Below are positions 1 through 6,465 of a stretch of 9,380 bases of DNA, one piece after another. Below the pieces are notes generated by a model, which worked only from the letters and a program-made list of their open reading frames with translations, ran no database searches and was not told the origin of the DNA. Origin of the DNA: Mariniphaga sp. (GTDB taxonomy: Bacteria > Bacteroidota > Bacteroidia > Bacteroidales > Prolixibacteraceae). Position 1 is the stretch's first letter. Each line of letters opens with the position of its first letter. The translations under genes were made by a program, and so were the position numbers. The stretch spans positions 1-9,380 of the forward strand of contig JABMQB010000299.1 of assembly GCA_013203525.1 (NCBI GenBank), in the 5' to 3' direction.

Positions 1-827
1 CAGCTACTCCAATACCGCGTACATTAGCAATGACATTATATGGCGACCTGGATGTATCGGTTATTGATGAATTACCACCCGGAAGGAAACCAATTCAAAC
101 CATGCATTTTTATGAAAATAACCGAGGAAAGGTAATTAATTTTGTAAGGCAACAGCTTGACAAAGGGCAGCAGGTTTATATCGTTTATCCGCTTATTTCA
201 GATTCAGAAAAACTTGATTATAAAAATTTGGAAGAAGGGTATCGTCATACAGTTGAAATATTTCCTGAATATAAAATAGGAATGGTCCATGGGCGAATGA
301 AATCTTCGGAGAAGGATAGAGAGATGCAAAAGTTTAAGGAAAAAGAAACGCAAATCCTGGTTTCAACAACAGTAATTGAAGTGGGTGTAGATGTTCCAAA
401 TGCTTCGGTTATGATTATTGAAAGCGCTGAAAGATTTGGATTGTCGCAGCTTCATCAGTTAAGAGGTAGAGTTGGAAGAGGAGCAGAACAATCGTATTGT
501 ATTTTATTAACATCGTATAAACTGGGTAACGAAAGCCGAAAACGATTGGGAACAATGGTTCGTACAAATGACGGTTTTGAAATTGCGGAAGTGGATATGA
601 GATTAAGAGGGCCTGGCGATATTGAGGGTACACAGCAAAGCGGAATTGGATTTGACTTGAAGATTGCAAACCTTGCAAAAGACGGGGAAATTTTGCAATT
701 AGCTCGTGATCATGCAAAACAAATTCTTGAAAATGACCCAATATTGCAAAAGCCTGAAAATAGGCTTTTATTAAAATATCTTCTTTCTTCAAAAACAACC
801 GATTTTAACTGGGGAGCAATTAGTTAG
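1..827 (+). CDS. recG: ATP-dependent DNA helicase RecG, C-terminal part (5' end outside window)
   Basis: This is the 3' portion of recG. The reading frame is open from the left edge (first full codon at base 3) and reads ATPIPRTLAMTLYGD, the helicase motif III region typical of RecG, so the ATG at base 30 is internal. Next come a helicase C domain with GMVHGRMKSSEKD, then motif V (STTVIEVGVDVPNA) and motif VI (QLRGRVGRG). The RecG-specific stretch DMRLRGPGDIEGTQQSG lies near the end. About 275 of the roughly 700 residues usual for the family are present. RecG is a monomeric double-stranded DNA translocase that remodels stalled replication forks and branch-migrates Holliday junctions. The wedge domain and the Walker A motif lie upstream of the window. 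The identification is very secure; whether the missing 5' part is intact cannot be seen. Confidence 0.96.
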   Translation, partial: ATPIPRTLAMTLYGDLDVSVIDELPPGRKPIQTMHFYENNRGKVINFVRQQLDKGQQVYIVYPLISDSEKLDYKNLEEGYRHTVEIFPEYKIGMVHGRMKSSEKDREMQKFKEKETQILVSTTVIEVGVDVPNASVMIIESAERFGLSQLHQLRGRVGRGAEQSYCILLTSYKLGNESRKRLGTMVRTNDGFEIAEVDMRLRGPGDIEGTQQSGIGFDLKIANLAKDGEILQLARDHAKQILENDPILQKPENRLLLKYLLSSKTTDFNWGAIS

Positions 828-920
828 TATTGATATGTTTGTTGGTAAAATTAGAACGAAATCAGGAGTATAAAATTTTATATTCACTTTTGAAGGGAAA
901 GAATTCTAAAAATATGTTCA

Positions 921-955
921 TTTTACTGAAACGTTTTTAAAAAACATCAGTAAAA
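921..955. repeat. AT-rich inverted repeat between recG and ridA
   Basis: Perfect 9-base arms TTTTACTGA (921-929) and TCAGTAAAA (947-955) enclose a 17-base centre that is itself partly self-complementary (GTTTTT followed by AAAAAC). It lies about 95 bases after the recG stop and 35 bases before the ridA start. No T-run follows it on the + strand, so it is not a standard intrinsic terminator for recG. It could be a weak transcription end, an operator for ridA, or chance in AT-rich DNA. Confidence 0.4.
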
Positions 956-990
956 AGAAACTATGTTAAATTACTTTTAAAAAAACTGTT

Positions 991-1380
991 ATGGCAGAAA
1001 GGCAAAATTTTTCATCAGGTGCAAAATGGGAAGACGCTGTTGGATACAGCCGGGTAGTTAGGGTAGGACAGGTTATAGAAGTTTCAGGAACAGTGGCAGT
1101 TGATGAAGAAGGTAACGTTGTTGGCATTAATAATGCCTATGAACAAACTAAGTATATACTTCAGAAAATAATTCAGTTTGTTGAAAAAGCAGGAGGTAGA
1201 AAAGAGGATATTACCCGTACTCGTGTTTATCTGACCGATATGTTCACATGGGAAGAAGTTGGAAAAGCTCACAGTGAATATTTCAAAAAAATTAAACCAG
1301 TAACATCGTTTCTGGAGGTGAAATCATTAATTGGGCCTGAATATCTGGTTGAAATTGAAGTTACAGCAATTGTTCATTAG
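991..1380 (+). CDS. RidA/YjgF/YER057c-family protein lacking the catalytic arginine
   Basis: A 129-residue protein of normal length for the RidA family of homotrimeric enzymes. The founding member hydrolyses reactive 2-aminoacrylate and other enamine/imine intermediates released by PLP enzymes. Family features visible are the strand VIEVSGTVAVDEEGNVVG (residues 28-45), EQTKYILQKIIQFVEKAGG (51-69), the region DITRTRVYLTDM (73-84) and the C-terminal EVKSLIGPEYLVEIEVTAIV. In E. coli RidA the substrate carboxylate is held by Arg105 in the motif PARSCVEV; here the aligned stretch is PVTSFLEV and the residue is Thr105. Other Rid subfamilies are known to lack this arginine and the imine deaminase activity, so the reaction here is unknown. 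The start ATG follows an A-rich stretch with no Shine-Dalgarno. The stop overlaps the convergent tcdA stop. Confidence 0.9.
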   Translation: MAERQNFSSGAKWEDAVGYSRVVRVGQVIEVSGTVAVDEEGNVVGINNAYEQTKYILQKIIQFVEKAGGRKEDITRTRVYLTDMFTWEEVGKAHSEYFKKIKPVTSFLEVKSLIGPEYLVEIEVTAIVH

Positions 1381-2087
1381 CCTAATAAATCTCTGATAAC
1401 AACACTGGCTATATAACATCCAAAAATGGGTGGCATATAAGAAATTGTTCCAACTACTGATTTTTTGTTTCGCCCCTCTTCTGCTCTGATTGCCTCTTTT
1501 GGAATATCTTCAGGAGAAAATATTACTTTAATACCTTTTTTTACTCCCAGTTTATAAAGTCGTTTTCTGAGCATTCGGGCAAGCCTACAGTTGTATGATT
1601 TTGAAATATCTGCAATTTGTACTTGCAAGGGATCAGTTTTTCCGCCGGCACCCATTGAACTTACAACTTTGTATCCTTTTTGAATACTGGAATAAACTAA
1701 AAATACCTTGGGTGAAAGGGTATCAATGGCATCTACCACATAATCAAAACTTTGACTGTCCAATACCTCATTTATGCGTTCATCGTTTAGGAATTCAAAA
1801 TGGGTAGTTAATTCAAGAGCCGGATTGATATCCATAAATCTTTCGGCCAGAACTTCAGTTTTAGGTTTGCCTTCGTTGCTTTTCAATGCAGGTAATTGAC
1901 GGTTTCGGTTGGTGGCTTCAATAACATCTCCATCCACTATTGTCATTTTACCTACTCCTGCGCGGCATAAAAGCTCAGCTGCATAAGCACCAACTCCTCC
2001 AAGCCCAACTATCAATACATTAGATGTTTGTAGCTTTGCTAACTTATCTTTCCCAATTAATAATTCCGTCCTTTCAAGCCAACTCAT
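1377..2087 (-). CDS. tcdA: tRNA threonylcarbamoyladenosine dehydratase (TcdA/CsdL)
   Basis: A 236-residue member of the ThiF/MoeB/E1-like superfamily. TcdA uses ATP to cyclise t6A37 of ANN-decoding tRNAs to the hydantoin form ct6A in the cytoplasm. Visible motifs are the nucleotide-binding loop VGLGGVGAYAAELLCRAGVG (residues 27-46), the acidic residue in VDGD (51-54), the Arg-containing TNRNRQLPA (59-67), DAIDTLSPK (119-127), SSMGAGGKTDP (143-153) and the family signature GTISYMPPIFGC (213-224). Proteobacterial TcdA is about 30 residues longer at the C-terminus, while this shorter form ends soon after the signature. The ATG overlaps the TGA of the upstream tatD-like gene (ATGA), which suggests translational coupling. 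Its 3' end overlaps the ridA stop by four bases in convergent orientation. Assignment to TcdA rather than another E1-like protein rests on length and the C-terminal signature. Confidence 0.9.
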   Translation of the reverse strand: MSWLERTELLIGKDKLAKLQTSNVLIVGLGGVGAYAAELLCRAGVGKMTIVDGDVIEATNRNRQLPALKSNEGKPKTEVLAERFMDINPALELTTHFEFLNDERINEVLDSQSFDYVVDAIDTLSPKVFLVYSSIQKGYKVVSSMGAGGKTDPLQVQIADISKSYNCRLARMLRKRLYKLGVKKGIKVIFSPEDIPKEAIRAEEGRNKKSVVGTISYMPPIFGCYIASVVIRDLLG

Positions 2088-2749
2088 TCAATGCCAGTTA
2101 TTCTTTTAAAATTGTTTTTAATTGTTAAGGCCAGAAAAGAAATATCAACTTCTTTAATTTCAGAAGCTTTTTGATAAATATCTTTTATAGAACCAGAATA
2201 TTCATCGGTTTCCAGAAAAAATGAATCAATAGGTATTTCTGCTAAGGATTCATTAACTTTTGAAATATTTTCTAATAGATTTTTTCCGAATGAGAATGTG
2301 AAACCATGTTTAACAAATTGTAATGTTTGCTGAATATTCCCGGAATAAGCATGTAAAATCCATGGTGATTTTGCTTTAGACCTTTTTCTGGTTTCCAGAA
2401 TTTCATTTATAGTTTTTACACAATGAATTATAATAGGTTTCTTTACTTTTTCCGCTAATTCAATTTGTTTGAGAAAAATTCTTTCTTGTTCTTTAAAATC
2501 AGTTTCACATTTTTTATCCAATCCACACTCGCCTATAAAAACGACATGGTCAAATTGAACTGCCTTTTCAACCTGCTCAAGTAATATATTGTTTTTTTTA
2601 GCCGATTTTATATGCCAGGGATGAAGGCCTACAGAGTAAAAATTTGTTTTGTAAAATGAACCAAAACCTTCACCGGGGTAAATATTTCGAACTGTAATTA
2701 CATTGTCAGAAGAATATTCCTTATGTGTATGAATATCGATGAAGTGCAT
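2084..2749 (-). CDS. TatD-family metal-dependent hydrolase, compact form
   Basis: A 221-residue TIM-barrel amidohydrolase-superfamily protein of the TatD type, which are metal-dependent DNases or phosphodiesterases of the cytosol. The metal ligands are all visible: DIHTH near the N-terminus (His7, His9), GECGLD (Glu74), IIIHC (His109), HAYSG (His133) and ETDE (Asp182). The protein is shorter than the usual 255-265 residues. Most of the shortening is before the GLHPWH motif (41-46), which comes about 20 residues earlier than in typical TatD, so one strand-helix unit is probably reduced. It sits 16 bases after elbB, and its TGA overlaps the tcdA ATG, so the three genes are probably one transcript. 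The natural substrate of this subgroup cannot be told from sequence. Confidence 0.88.
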   Translation of the reverse strand: MHFIDIHTHKEYSSDNVITVRNIYPGEGFGSFYKTNFYSVGLHPWHIKSAKKNNILLEQVEKAVQFDHVVFIGECGLDKKCETDFKEQERIFLKQIELAEKVKKPIIIHCVKTINEILETRKRSKAKSPWILHAYSGNIQQTLQFVKHGFTFSFGKNLLENISKVNESLAEIPIDSFFLETDEYSGSIKDIYQKASEIKEVDISFLALTIKNNFKRITGIE

Positions 2750-2765
2750 TTTTTCTTTTAGCTTT

Positions 2766-3419
2766 TTAAATCATTTCAAGAATTGCCTTTACTACATTCT
2801 CAGCACCTTCAGCTATCTGGCTGATAGTAGCATCGAGCATGTAGCAGGGTGTTGATACAACTTTATAATTCGGGTCGATAATTATTTCGCCATGCGTGGT
2901 TACGTTATGCTTTCCTCCTAAACTTTTTATGGCATCTGCAGTTCCTGCATCTTGCCCGATGGTAACTTTTACGTCGCCCAGTATTTTTGCAATCAATACT
3001 GGTGATATGCATAATGCACCTATTGGTTTCCCATCTTCAACCATTGTTTTGATTGCTTTTTCAACATCAGGATTAACCGTGCAATCAACTCCATCGAATG
3101 CAAATGTGCATAGGTTTTTTGCCGCTCCAAAACCACCGGGGAAAATTATTGCATCATATTCAGCAGATTTAAACTCGTTTAATGGTTTAATATTTCCTCT
3201 GGCAATACGCGCCGATTCTATCAATACATTTCGGGATTCATCCATTTCCTGCCCGTTGATGTGGTTAACAACATGTGCTTGATTTATATCGGGAGCAAAG
3301 CACTGATATTCTGCTCCTTGTTTATTAATAGCCAACATTGTTAATGTTGCTTCATGAATTTCGGCACCATCAAAAACTCCACATCCGGCTAAGACAACAG
3401 CTATTTTCTTTGTAGGCAT
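2766..3419 (-). CDS. elbB: ElbB-like DJ-1/PfpI-family glyoxalase (isoprenoid biosynthesis-linked)
   Basis: A 217-residue class I glutamine amidotransferase-like protein with high similarity in pattern to E. coli ElbB, a DJ-1/PfpI-superfamily protein with glyoxalase III-type activity once linked genetically to isoprenoid synthesis. Visible motifs are the N-terminal KKIAVVLAGCGVFDGAEIHE (4-23), the strand AIIFPGGFGAAKNL (90-103), the nucleophile elbow GALCISP with Cys137, and TTHGEIIID (174-182) with His176. Length is as expected for ElbB, which is slightly longer than DJ-1. The start is well supported because the lysine-rich first residues lead straight into the first beta strand. It is the first gene of the proposed elbB-tatD-tcdA operon and lies just after a terminator, so it should have its own promoter in the 66 bases between. 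Confidence 0.9.
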   Translation of the reverse strand: MPTKKIAVVLAGCGVFDGAEIHEATLTMLAINKQGAEYQCFAPDINQAHVVNHINGQEMDESRNVLIESARIARGNIKPLNEFKSAEYDAIIFPGGFGAAKNLCTFAFDGVDCTVNPDVEKAIKTMVEDGKPIGALCISPVLIAKILGDVKVTIGQDAGTADAIKSLGGKHNVTTHGEIIIDPNYKVVSTPCYMLDATISQIAEGAENVVKAILEMI

Positions 3420-3445
3420 TTTAATAGATTTATAGGTTTACCATT

Positions 3446-3453
3446 CAAATTTA
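3446..3453 (-). promoter_or_regulatory. Possible Bacteroidota -7 element for elbB
   Basis: On the - strand this reads TAAATTTG, a match to the TAnnTTTG element of Bacteroidota promoters, about 27 bases before the elbB ATG. It lies downstream of the terminator at 3485-3521, where a promoter is expected. There is no well-spaced TTG partner at the usual 17-23 bases upstream, so this is a tentative call. Confidence 0.35.
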
Positions 3454-3484
3454 GTCTTTCTCAATCAAAATCAGAAATGGCAAT

Positions 3485-3521
3485 AAAAAAAGATTCCATC
3501 CGAAAAATACAGATGGAATCT
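3485..3521 (-). terminator. Rho-independent terminator after the small membrane protein gene
   Basis: On the - strand a perfect 10-base-pair stem AGATTCCATC / GATGGAATCT (3512-3521 and 3491-3500, with the last T shared with the tract) closes an 11-base loop, followed by a run of seven T. It lies 26 bases after the stop of the membrane protein gene at 3547. It separates that gene from the elbB operon. Confidence 0.85.
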
Positions 3522-3546
3522 ACCGTAACAATTGTTTGATTAAATG

Positions 3547-3954
3547 TTATAATGTTTTTGGTTTATAAATGAGAGCCACTACAATACCTGCCACAATAAA
3601 TTCAATTAACCCTGAAACCATCCAAATGATAGCCATATTCAAAGGAATTGGGTAGATAACATATTGATTTAAAATGCCAATTACTGCAATTAATAATCCA
3701 ATTAGGAATCCATATTTTGCTCCCTCAATTACTCCTTTTCCCTGATGTCCCTTTGTGAATATGTATACAAATAAAAATGATAAAAATGCACTGGTTATGT
3801 ACATAATCCACATAAGTTGCATCATATCTGGCCTCCAAATTTCTGTGGTTTCCTCATACATTGAAGCAAGTAAAAGTGAGTGGATTAAAAAGTCTAAAAC
3901 CTGAATGGTCACAAATACAGCAAGGGCGGCTAACAGCATTCTTTTAACATTCAT
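3547..3954 (-). CDS. Small four-helix membrane protein, function unknown
   Basis: A 135-residue, very hydrophobic protein that I cannot assign to a named family. Four membrane segments are likely at about residues 6-31, 46-68, 80-101 and 105-130. The first loop holds the polar stretch YEETTEIWRPDMM and the second holds KGHQGKGVIEGAKYG; the short C-terminus is basic. I chose the ATG at 3954 because GGAGGA lies six bases before it and because the predicted product starts MNVKRMLL, a typical inner-membrane N-terminus. An in-frame ATG 18 codons earlier (4008) would include the Shine-Dalgarno itself and part of an upstream dyad, so it is unlikely. The gene stands alone, 129 bases after metA and followed by its own terminator. 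The strong Shine-Dalgarno is unlike its neighbours and may hint at acquisition or special regulation. Confidence 0.8.
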   Translation of the reverse strand: MNVKRMLLAALAVFVTIQVLDFLIHSLLLASMYEETTEIWRPDMMQLMWIMYITSAFLSFLFVYIFTKGHQGKGVIEGAKYGFLIGLLIAVIGILNQYVIYPIPLNMAIIWMVSGLIEFIVAGIVVALIYKPKTL

Positions 3955-3960
3955 AATTAT

Positions 3961-3966
3961 TCCTCC
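3961..3966 (-). promoter_or_regulatory. Strong Shine-Dalgarno deciding the start of the membrane protein gene
   Basis: The - strand reads GGAGGA, then six bases, then ATG at 3954. This is a near-consensus ribosome binding site, while the other genes here have none that I can see. It fixes the start 18 codons inside the longest open frame. Confidence 0.8.
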
Positions 3967-3988
3967 GTTAAGTTTATAAATAATTGAA

Positions 3989-4009
3989 ATTGATAACATT
4001 ATTATCAAT
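3989..4009. promoter_or_regulatory. Perfect dyad (possible operator) upstream of the membrane protein gene
   Basis: Perfect 8-base arms ATTGATAA and TTATCAAT are separated by five bases. The dyad is about 35-55 bases upstream of the ATG at 3954, a position fitting an operator over a promoter. It has a loose resemblance to Fur- or FNR-type half-sites (TGATAA, TTGAT), but the spacing fits neither well. The regulator is unknown. Confidence 0.45.
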
Positions 4010-4083
4010 ATATCGGTAATAAACTATGAAAGTTTTTTGAGAAATAAAAGAATGTTTAATTAAAAAGGATAAATAAAAAAATA

Positions 4084-5001
4084 TCAATGTATTTCTTCAA
4101 GATTATAAGGTGTTTCCTGATAAACGTAATAGTTAAGCCAATTGGCAAATAATAAATTGGCAGTAGACCTCCAGCGCATTAGTGGTTCATTCTCCGGATT
4201 ATTATCTCTATAATAATTTTCGGGTATTTCGATGGGAAGGTTTTTCTCAACATCTCGTTTGTATTCAGAATCAAGGGTGTAGCGCGAATATTCTGTATGG
4301 CCGGTTATAAATAACTGGCGGCCCTTATTTCCAATTAACATATTTACACCAGCTTCTTTTGAAGTTGATAGTATTTTTAATTCAGGAACCTTTAAAATAT
4401 CTTCTTCCCTGATTTCTGTATGTCGTGAATGAGGGACATAAAATTCATCGTCAAATCCTCTGAAAATTGGAAGGTCGCCATTTATGTGAGTATGCTTAAA
4501 TACACCAAACATTTTTTTATTAAGAGGATATTTCGGAATTCCATGGAAATGATGAAGCGCTGCCTGTGCACCCCAGCAAATGAACAAGGTTGAATAAACA
4601 TGGTGCTCTGCCCAATCCATAATTTGTTTCATTTCATTCCAATAAGTTACATCTTCAAAGGGTAATTGCTCAACCGGCGCACCGGTTATGATCATACCAT
4701 CGTAATTTTTCTTGAAAATTGTATCACTGTCTTTATAAAAATCCAGCATGTGTTCAATAGGTGTGTTTTTAGAAGTATGCCCTTTGATTTTCATAAAATC
4801 GATTTCAAGTTGCAATGGTGTATTTGACAGCAATCGTAAAAGATCGGTTTCGGTTGTTACTTTCAGAGGCATCAGGTTCAATATTAGTAATCGCAAGGGA
4901 CGAATATCCTGATGGGAAGCACTTGTCTCATCAATTACAAATATGTTTTCCTTTTTAAGTAATTCAATGGCCGGCATTCTGTCCGGAATATTGACTGGCA
5001 T
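4084..5001 (-). CDS. metA: Homoserine O-acetyltransferase of the MetA family
   Basis: A 305-residue MetA-family acyltransferase that activates homoserine for methionine synthesis. Visible features are the N-terminal MPVNIPDRMPAIELL, LNLMPLK with Lys47, the nucleophile motif FICWGAQAALHH with Cys142, and GHTEYSRYTL with His235 and Glu237, the other catalytic residues. The acyl-CoA specificity position is Glu111 in ITGAPVEQLPFEDVTYW; MetA proteins with Glu111 have been shown to use acetyl-CoA, while E. coli MetA has Gly there and uses succinyl-CoA. The product is therefore predicted to be O-acetylhomoserine, the substrate of MetY encoded just upstream in the same direction. Length is normal. 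The 122 bases separating it from metY contain a small inverted-repeat element, so part of its expression may be independent. No Shine-Dalgarno is seen; the start context is A-rich. Confidence 0.95.
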   Translation of the reverse strand: MPVNIPDRMPAIELLKKENIFVIDETSASHQDIRPLRLLILNLMPLKVTTETDLLRLLSNTPLQLEIDFMKIKGHTSKNTPIEHMLDFYKDSDTIFKKNYDGMIITGAPVEQLPFEDVTYWNEMKQIMDWAEHHVYSTLFICWGAQAALHHFHGIPKYPLNKKMFGVFKHTHINGDLPIFRGFDDEFYVPHSRHTEIREEDILKVPELKILSTSKEAGVNMLIGNKGRQLFITGHTEYSRYTLDSEYKRDVEKNLPIEIPENYYRDNNPENEPLMRWRSTANLLFANWLNYYVYQETPYNLEEIH

Positions 5002-5042
5002 GATTTGATTTTTTTAATTAAGAATCTTAAATTTTATTTAAA

Positions 5043-5114
5043 ATCCTGAATAATGAACTTTGAGTTCAGTACCTATCAATCCCAACTCACCTCTCACTGC
5101 CCACTATCCAGGAT
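5043..5114. repeat. 72-base inverted-repeat element between metY and metA
   Basis: Ends are ATCCTGAATA (5043-5052) and TATCCAGGAT (5105-5114), which pair in 9 of 10 positions. Inside are a perfect 6-base dyad TGAACT-ttg-AGTTCA (5054-5068) and a pyrimidine-rich stretch of degenerate seven-base units (ACTCACC, TCTCACT, GCCCACT around 5084-5104). Its C-rich + strand contrasts with the AT-rich flanks. It may be a small dispersed repeat or an mRNA hairpin between the two cistrons. Confidence 0.5.
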
Positions 5115-5123
5115 ATTAATATA

Positions 5124-6428
5124 TTAACCAATAATACCCAATGCTTGTTCAAAATCAGCAATAATATCACTTATATGTTCAATCCCAACACTGACTCTCA
5201 ATGCTGTTGGTTTTACTCCTGCTGCAAGCTGAGCTTCTTCTGAAAGCTGTTGGTGTGTTGTTGCAGAAGGCTGTATAATCAGGGTTTTGGCATCGCCAAC
5301 ATTAGCAAGATGACTTACAAGTTTTAGGTTGTTCACAACTGCATTAGCATCTTCTTTATCACCTTTTACTTCAAAAGATAAAACACCTCCAGCGCCTTTA
5401 GGTAAATATTTTTTTGCATTTTCATACGAATGATTTCCTTCAAGTCCTGGATAATTTACGTTGTCTACTTTTGGGTGATCTTGCAGCCATTTAGCTAATG
5501 CCAGGGTATTTTCAACATGCCTGTCAAGGCGAAGTGATAATGTTTCGAGCCCTTGAATTAAAAGAAACGAATTAAATGGACTTATTGAAGGGCCAATATC
5601 CCGCAAGCCTTCAACACGGGTTTTAATAATAAATGCAATGTTTCCAAATGGGCCATCAAAATTAAAAACATCCCAGTATTTTAATCCATGGTATCCTTCA
5701 GAAGGTTCGGTGAATCCGGGGAATTTACCATTGCCCCAGTTGTAATTTCCTGCATCAACTATAACTCCACCAATGCTTGTTCCATGGCCACCAATCCATT
5801 TTGTAGCCGATTCAACAACAATATTAGCTCCATAATCAATTGGGCGGAAAAGGTACCCAGCCCCTGCAAATGTATTATCAGCAATTAAAGGGATGTCGTA
5901 TTTTTTTGCCAATGCCCCCAAAGCTTCAAAGTCGGGAATATTAAAACCCGGGTTCCCAATTGTTTCAAAATAGATTGCTTTGGTATCATTATCAATCAAT
6001 TTTTCAAATGATTCAGGATTTAAATTCTCAGCAAATCTTGCCTCAATTCCAAGTTTTTTGAAAGTTACTTTAAATTGATTAAACGAACCACCATATAAAT
6101 AGGGTGATGTTACAAAATTATCACCTATACCGAGTATAGTGTTAAAAGTGAGAAATTGTGCTGCATGCCCTGATGAAACTGCTAATGCTGCTGCTCCACC
6201 CTCAAGTGCGGCAATTCGTTGTTCAAATACATCACTTGTCGGATTCATAATCCGTGTATAAATGTTGCCAAATTCTTTTAGGGCGAAAAGATTGGCAGCA
6301 TGATCGGCATCGTTAAATACGTACGAAGAAGTTTGGTAAATGGGAACTGCCCTTGAATTGGTAGTACTATCCGGCTCGTGGCCTGCGTGTATTTGAAGTG
6401 TTTCAAAATTTAAATTTTGCTTTGTCAT
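5124..6428 (-). CDS. metY: O-acetylhomoserine sulfhydrylase (O-acetylhomoserine aminocarboxypropyltransferase)
   Basis: A 434-residue PLP enzyme of the Cys/Met metabolism family. The longer length compared with cystathionine gamma-synthase (about 380-400), together with the segments NTFAGAGYLFRPIDYGANIVV and KFPGFTEPSEGYHGL, marks it as MetY. It converts O-acetylhomoserine and sulfide to homocysteine and acetate in the cytosol. Visible residues are Tyr58 and Arg60 in IYTRIMNPT (phosphate contact from the neighbouring subunit), the SSGHAA loop (85-90), Asp184 in IADNTF (pyridine nitrogen) and the Schiff-base Lys210 in SATKWIGGHGTSIGG. The C-terminal SVGIEHISDIIADFEQAL is standard. It lies 34 bases after the aspartokinase-like gene and before metA, so the sulfhydrylation step and the step making its substrate are encoded together. 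No defects are seen. Confidence 0.96.
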   Translation of the reverse strand: MTKQNLNFETLQIHAGHEPDSTTNSRAVPIYQTSSYVFNDADHAANLFALKEFGNIYTRIMNPTSDVFEQRIAALEGGAAALAVSSGHAAQFLTFNTILGIGDNFVTSPYLYGGSFNQFKVTFKKLGIEARFAENLNPESFEKLIDNDTKAIYFETIGNPGFNIPDFEALGALAKKYDIPLIADNTFAGAGYLFRPIDYGANIVVESATKWIGGHGTSIGGVIVDAGNYNWGNGKFPGFTEPSEGYHGLKYWDVFNFDGPFGNIAFIIKTRVEGLRDIGPSISPFNSFLLIQGLETLSLRLDRHVENTLALAKWLQDHPKVDNVNYPGLEGNHSYENAKKYLPKGAGGVLSFEVKGDKEDANAVVNNLKLVSHLANVGDAKTLIIQPSATTHQQLSEEAQLAAGVKPTALRVSVGIEHISDIIADFEQALGIIG

Positions 6429-6444
6429 ATTTTTTTGGATTTTG

Positions 6445-6465
6445 TAATCCTAATCTATAGGATTA
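6445..6465 (-). other. Intercistronic hairpin spanning the aspartokinase-like stop codon
   Basis: Perfect 8-base arms TAATCCTA and TAGGATTA with a 5-base loop. On the transcript it starts exactly at the TAA stop of the upstream gene and ends 16 bases before the metY ATG. No T-run follows, so it is not a normal terminator. It could be a processing, stability or coupling element. Confidence 0.5.

Noticed and set aside
834..841. TATGTTTG after the recG stop as a ridA promoter
   Set aside because: It matches the -7 element, but no TTG occurs at suitable spacing, and it is 150 bases from the ridA start.
1595..1807. Open frame on the + strand within tcdA, and similar antisense frames in recG, ridA, elbB and metY
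   Set aside because: They lie opposite well-supported conserved genes and their products show no family motifs; they are coincidental frames.
3955..4008. Longer form of the membrane protein starting at 4008
   Set aside because: The extension would be translated through the strong Shine-Dalgarno and the dyad and adds an atypical N-terminus; the internal ATG at 3954 has ideal spacing.
3989..4009. Fur box
   Set aside because: The half-sites look like TGATAA, but the 8-5-8 arrangement does not fit the overlapping 7-1-7 Fur pattern, so only an unspecified operator is claimed.
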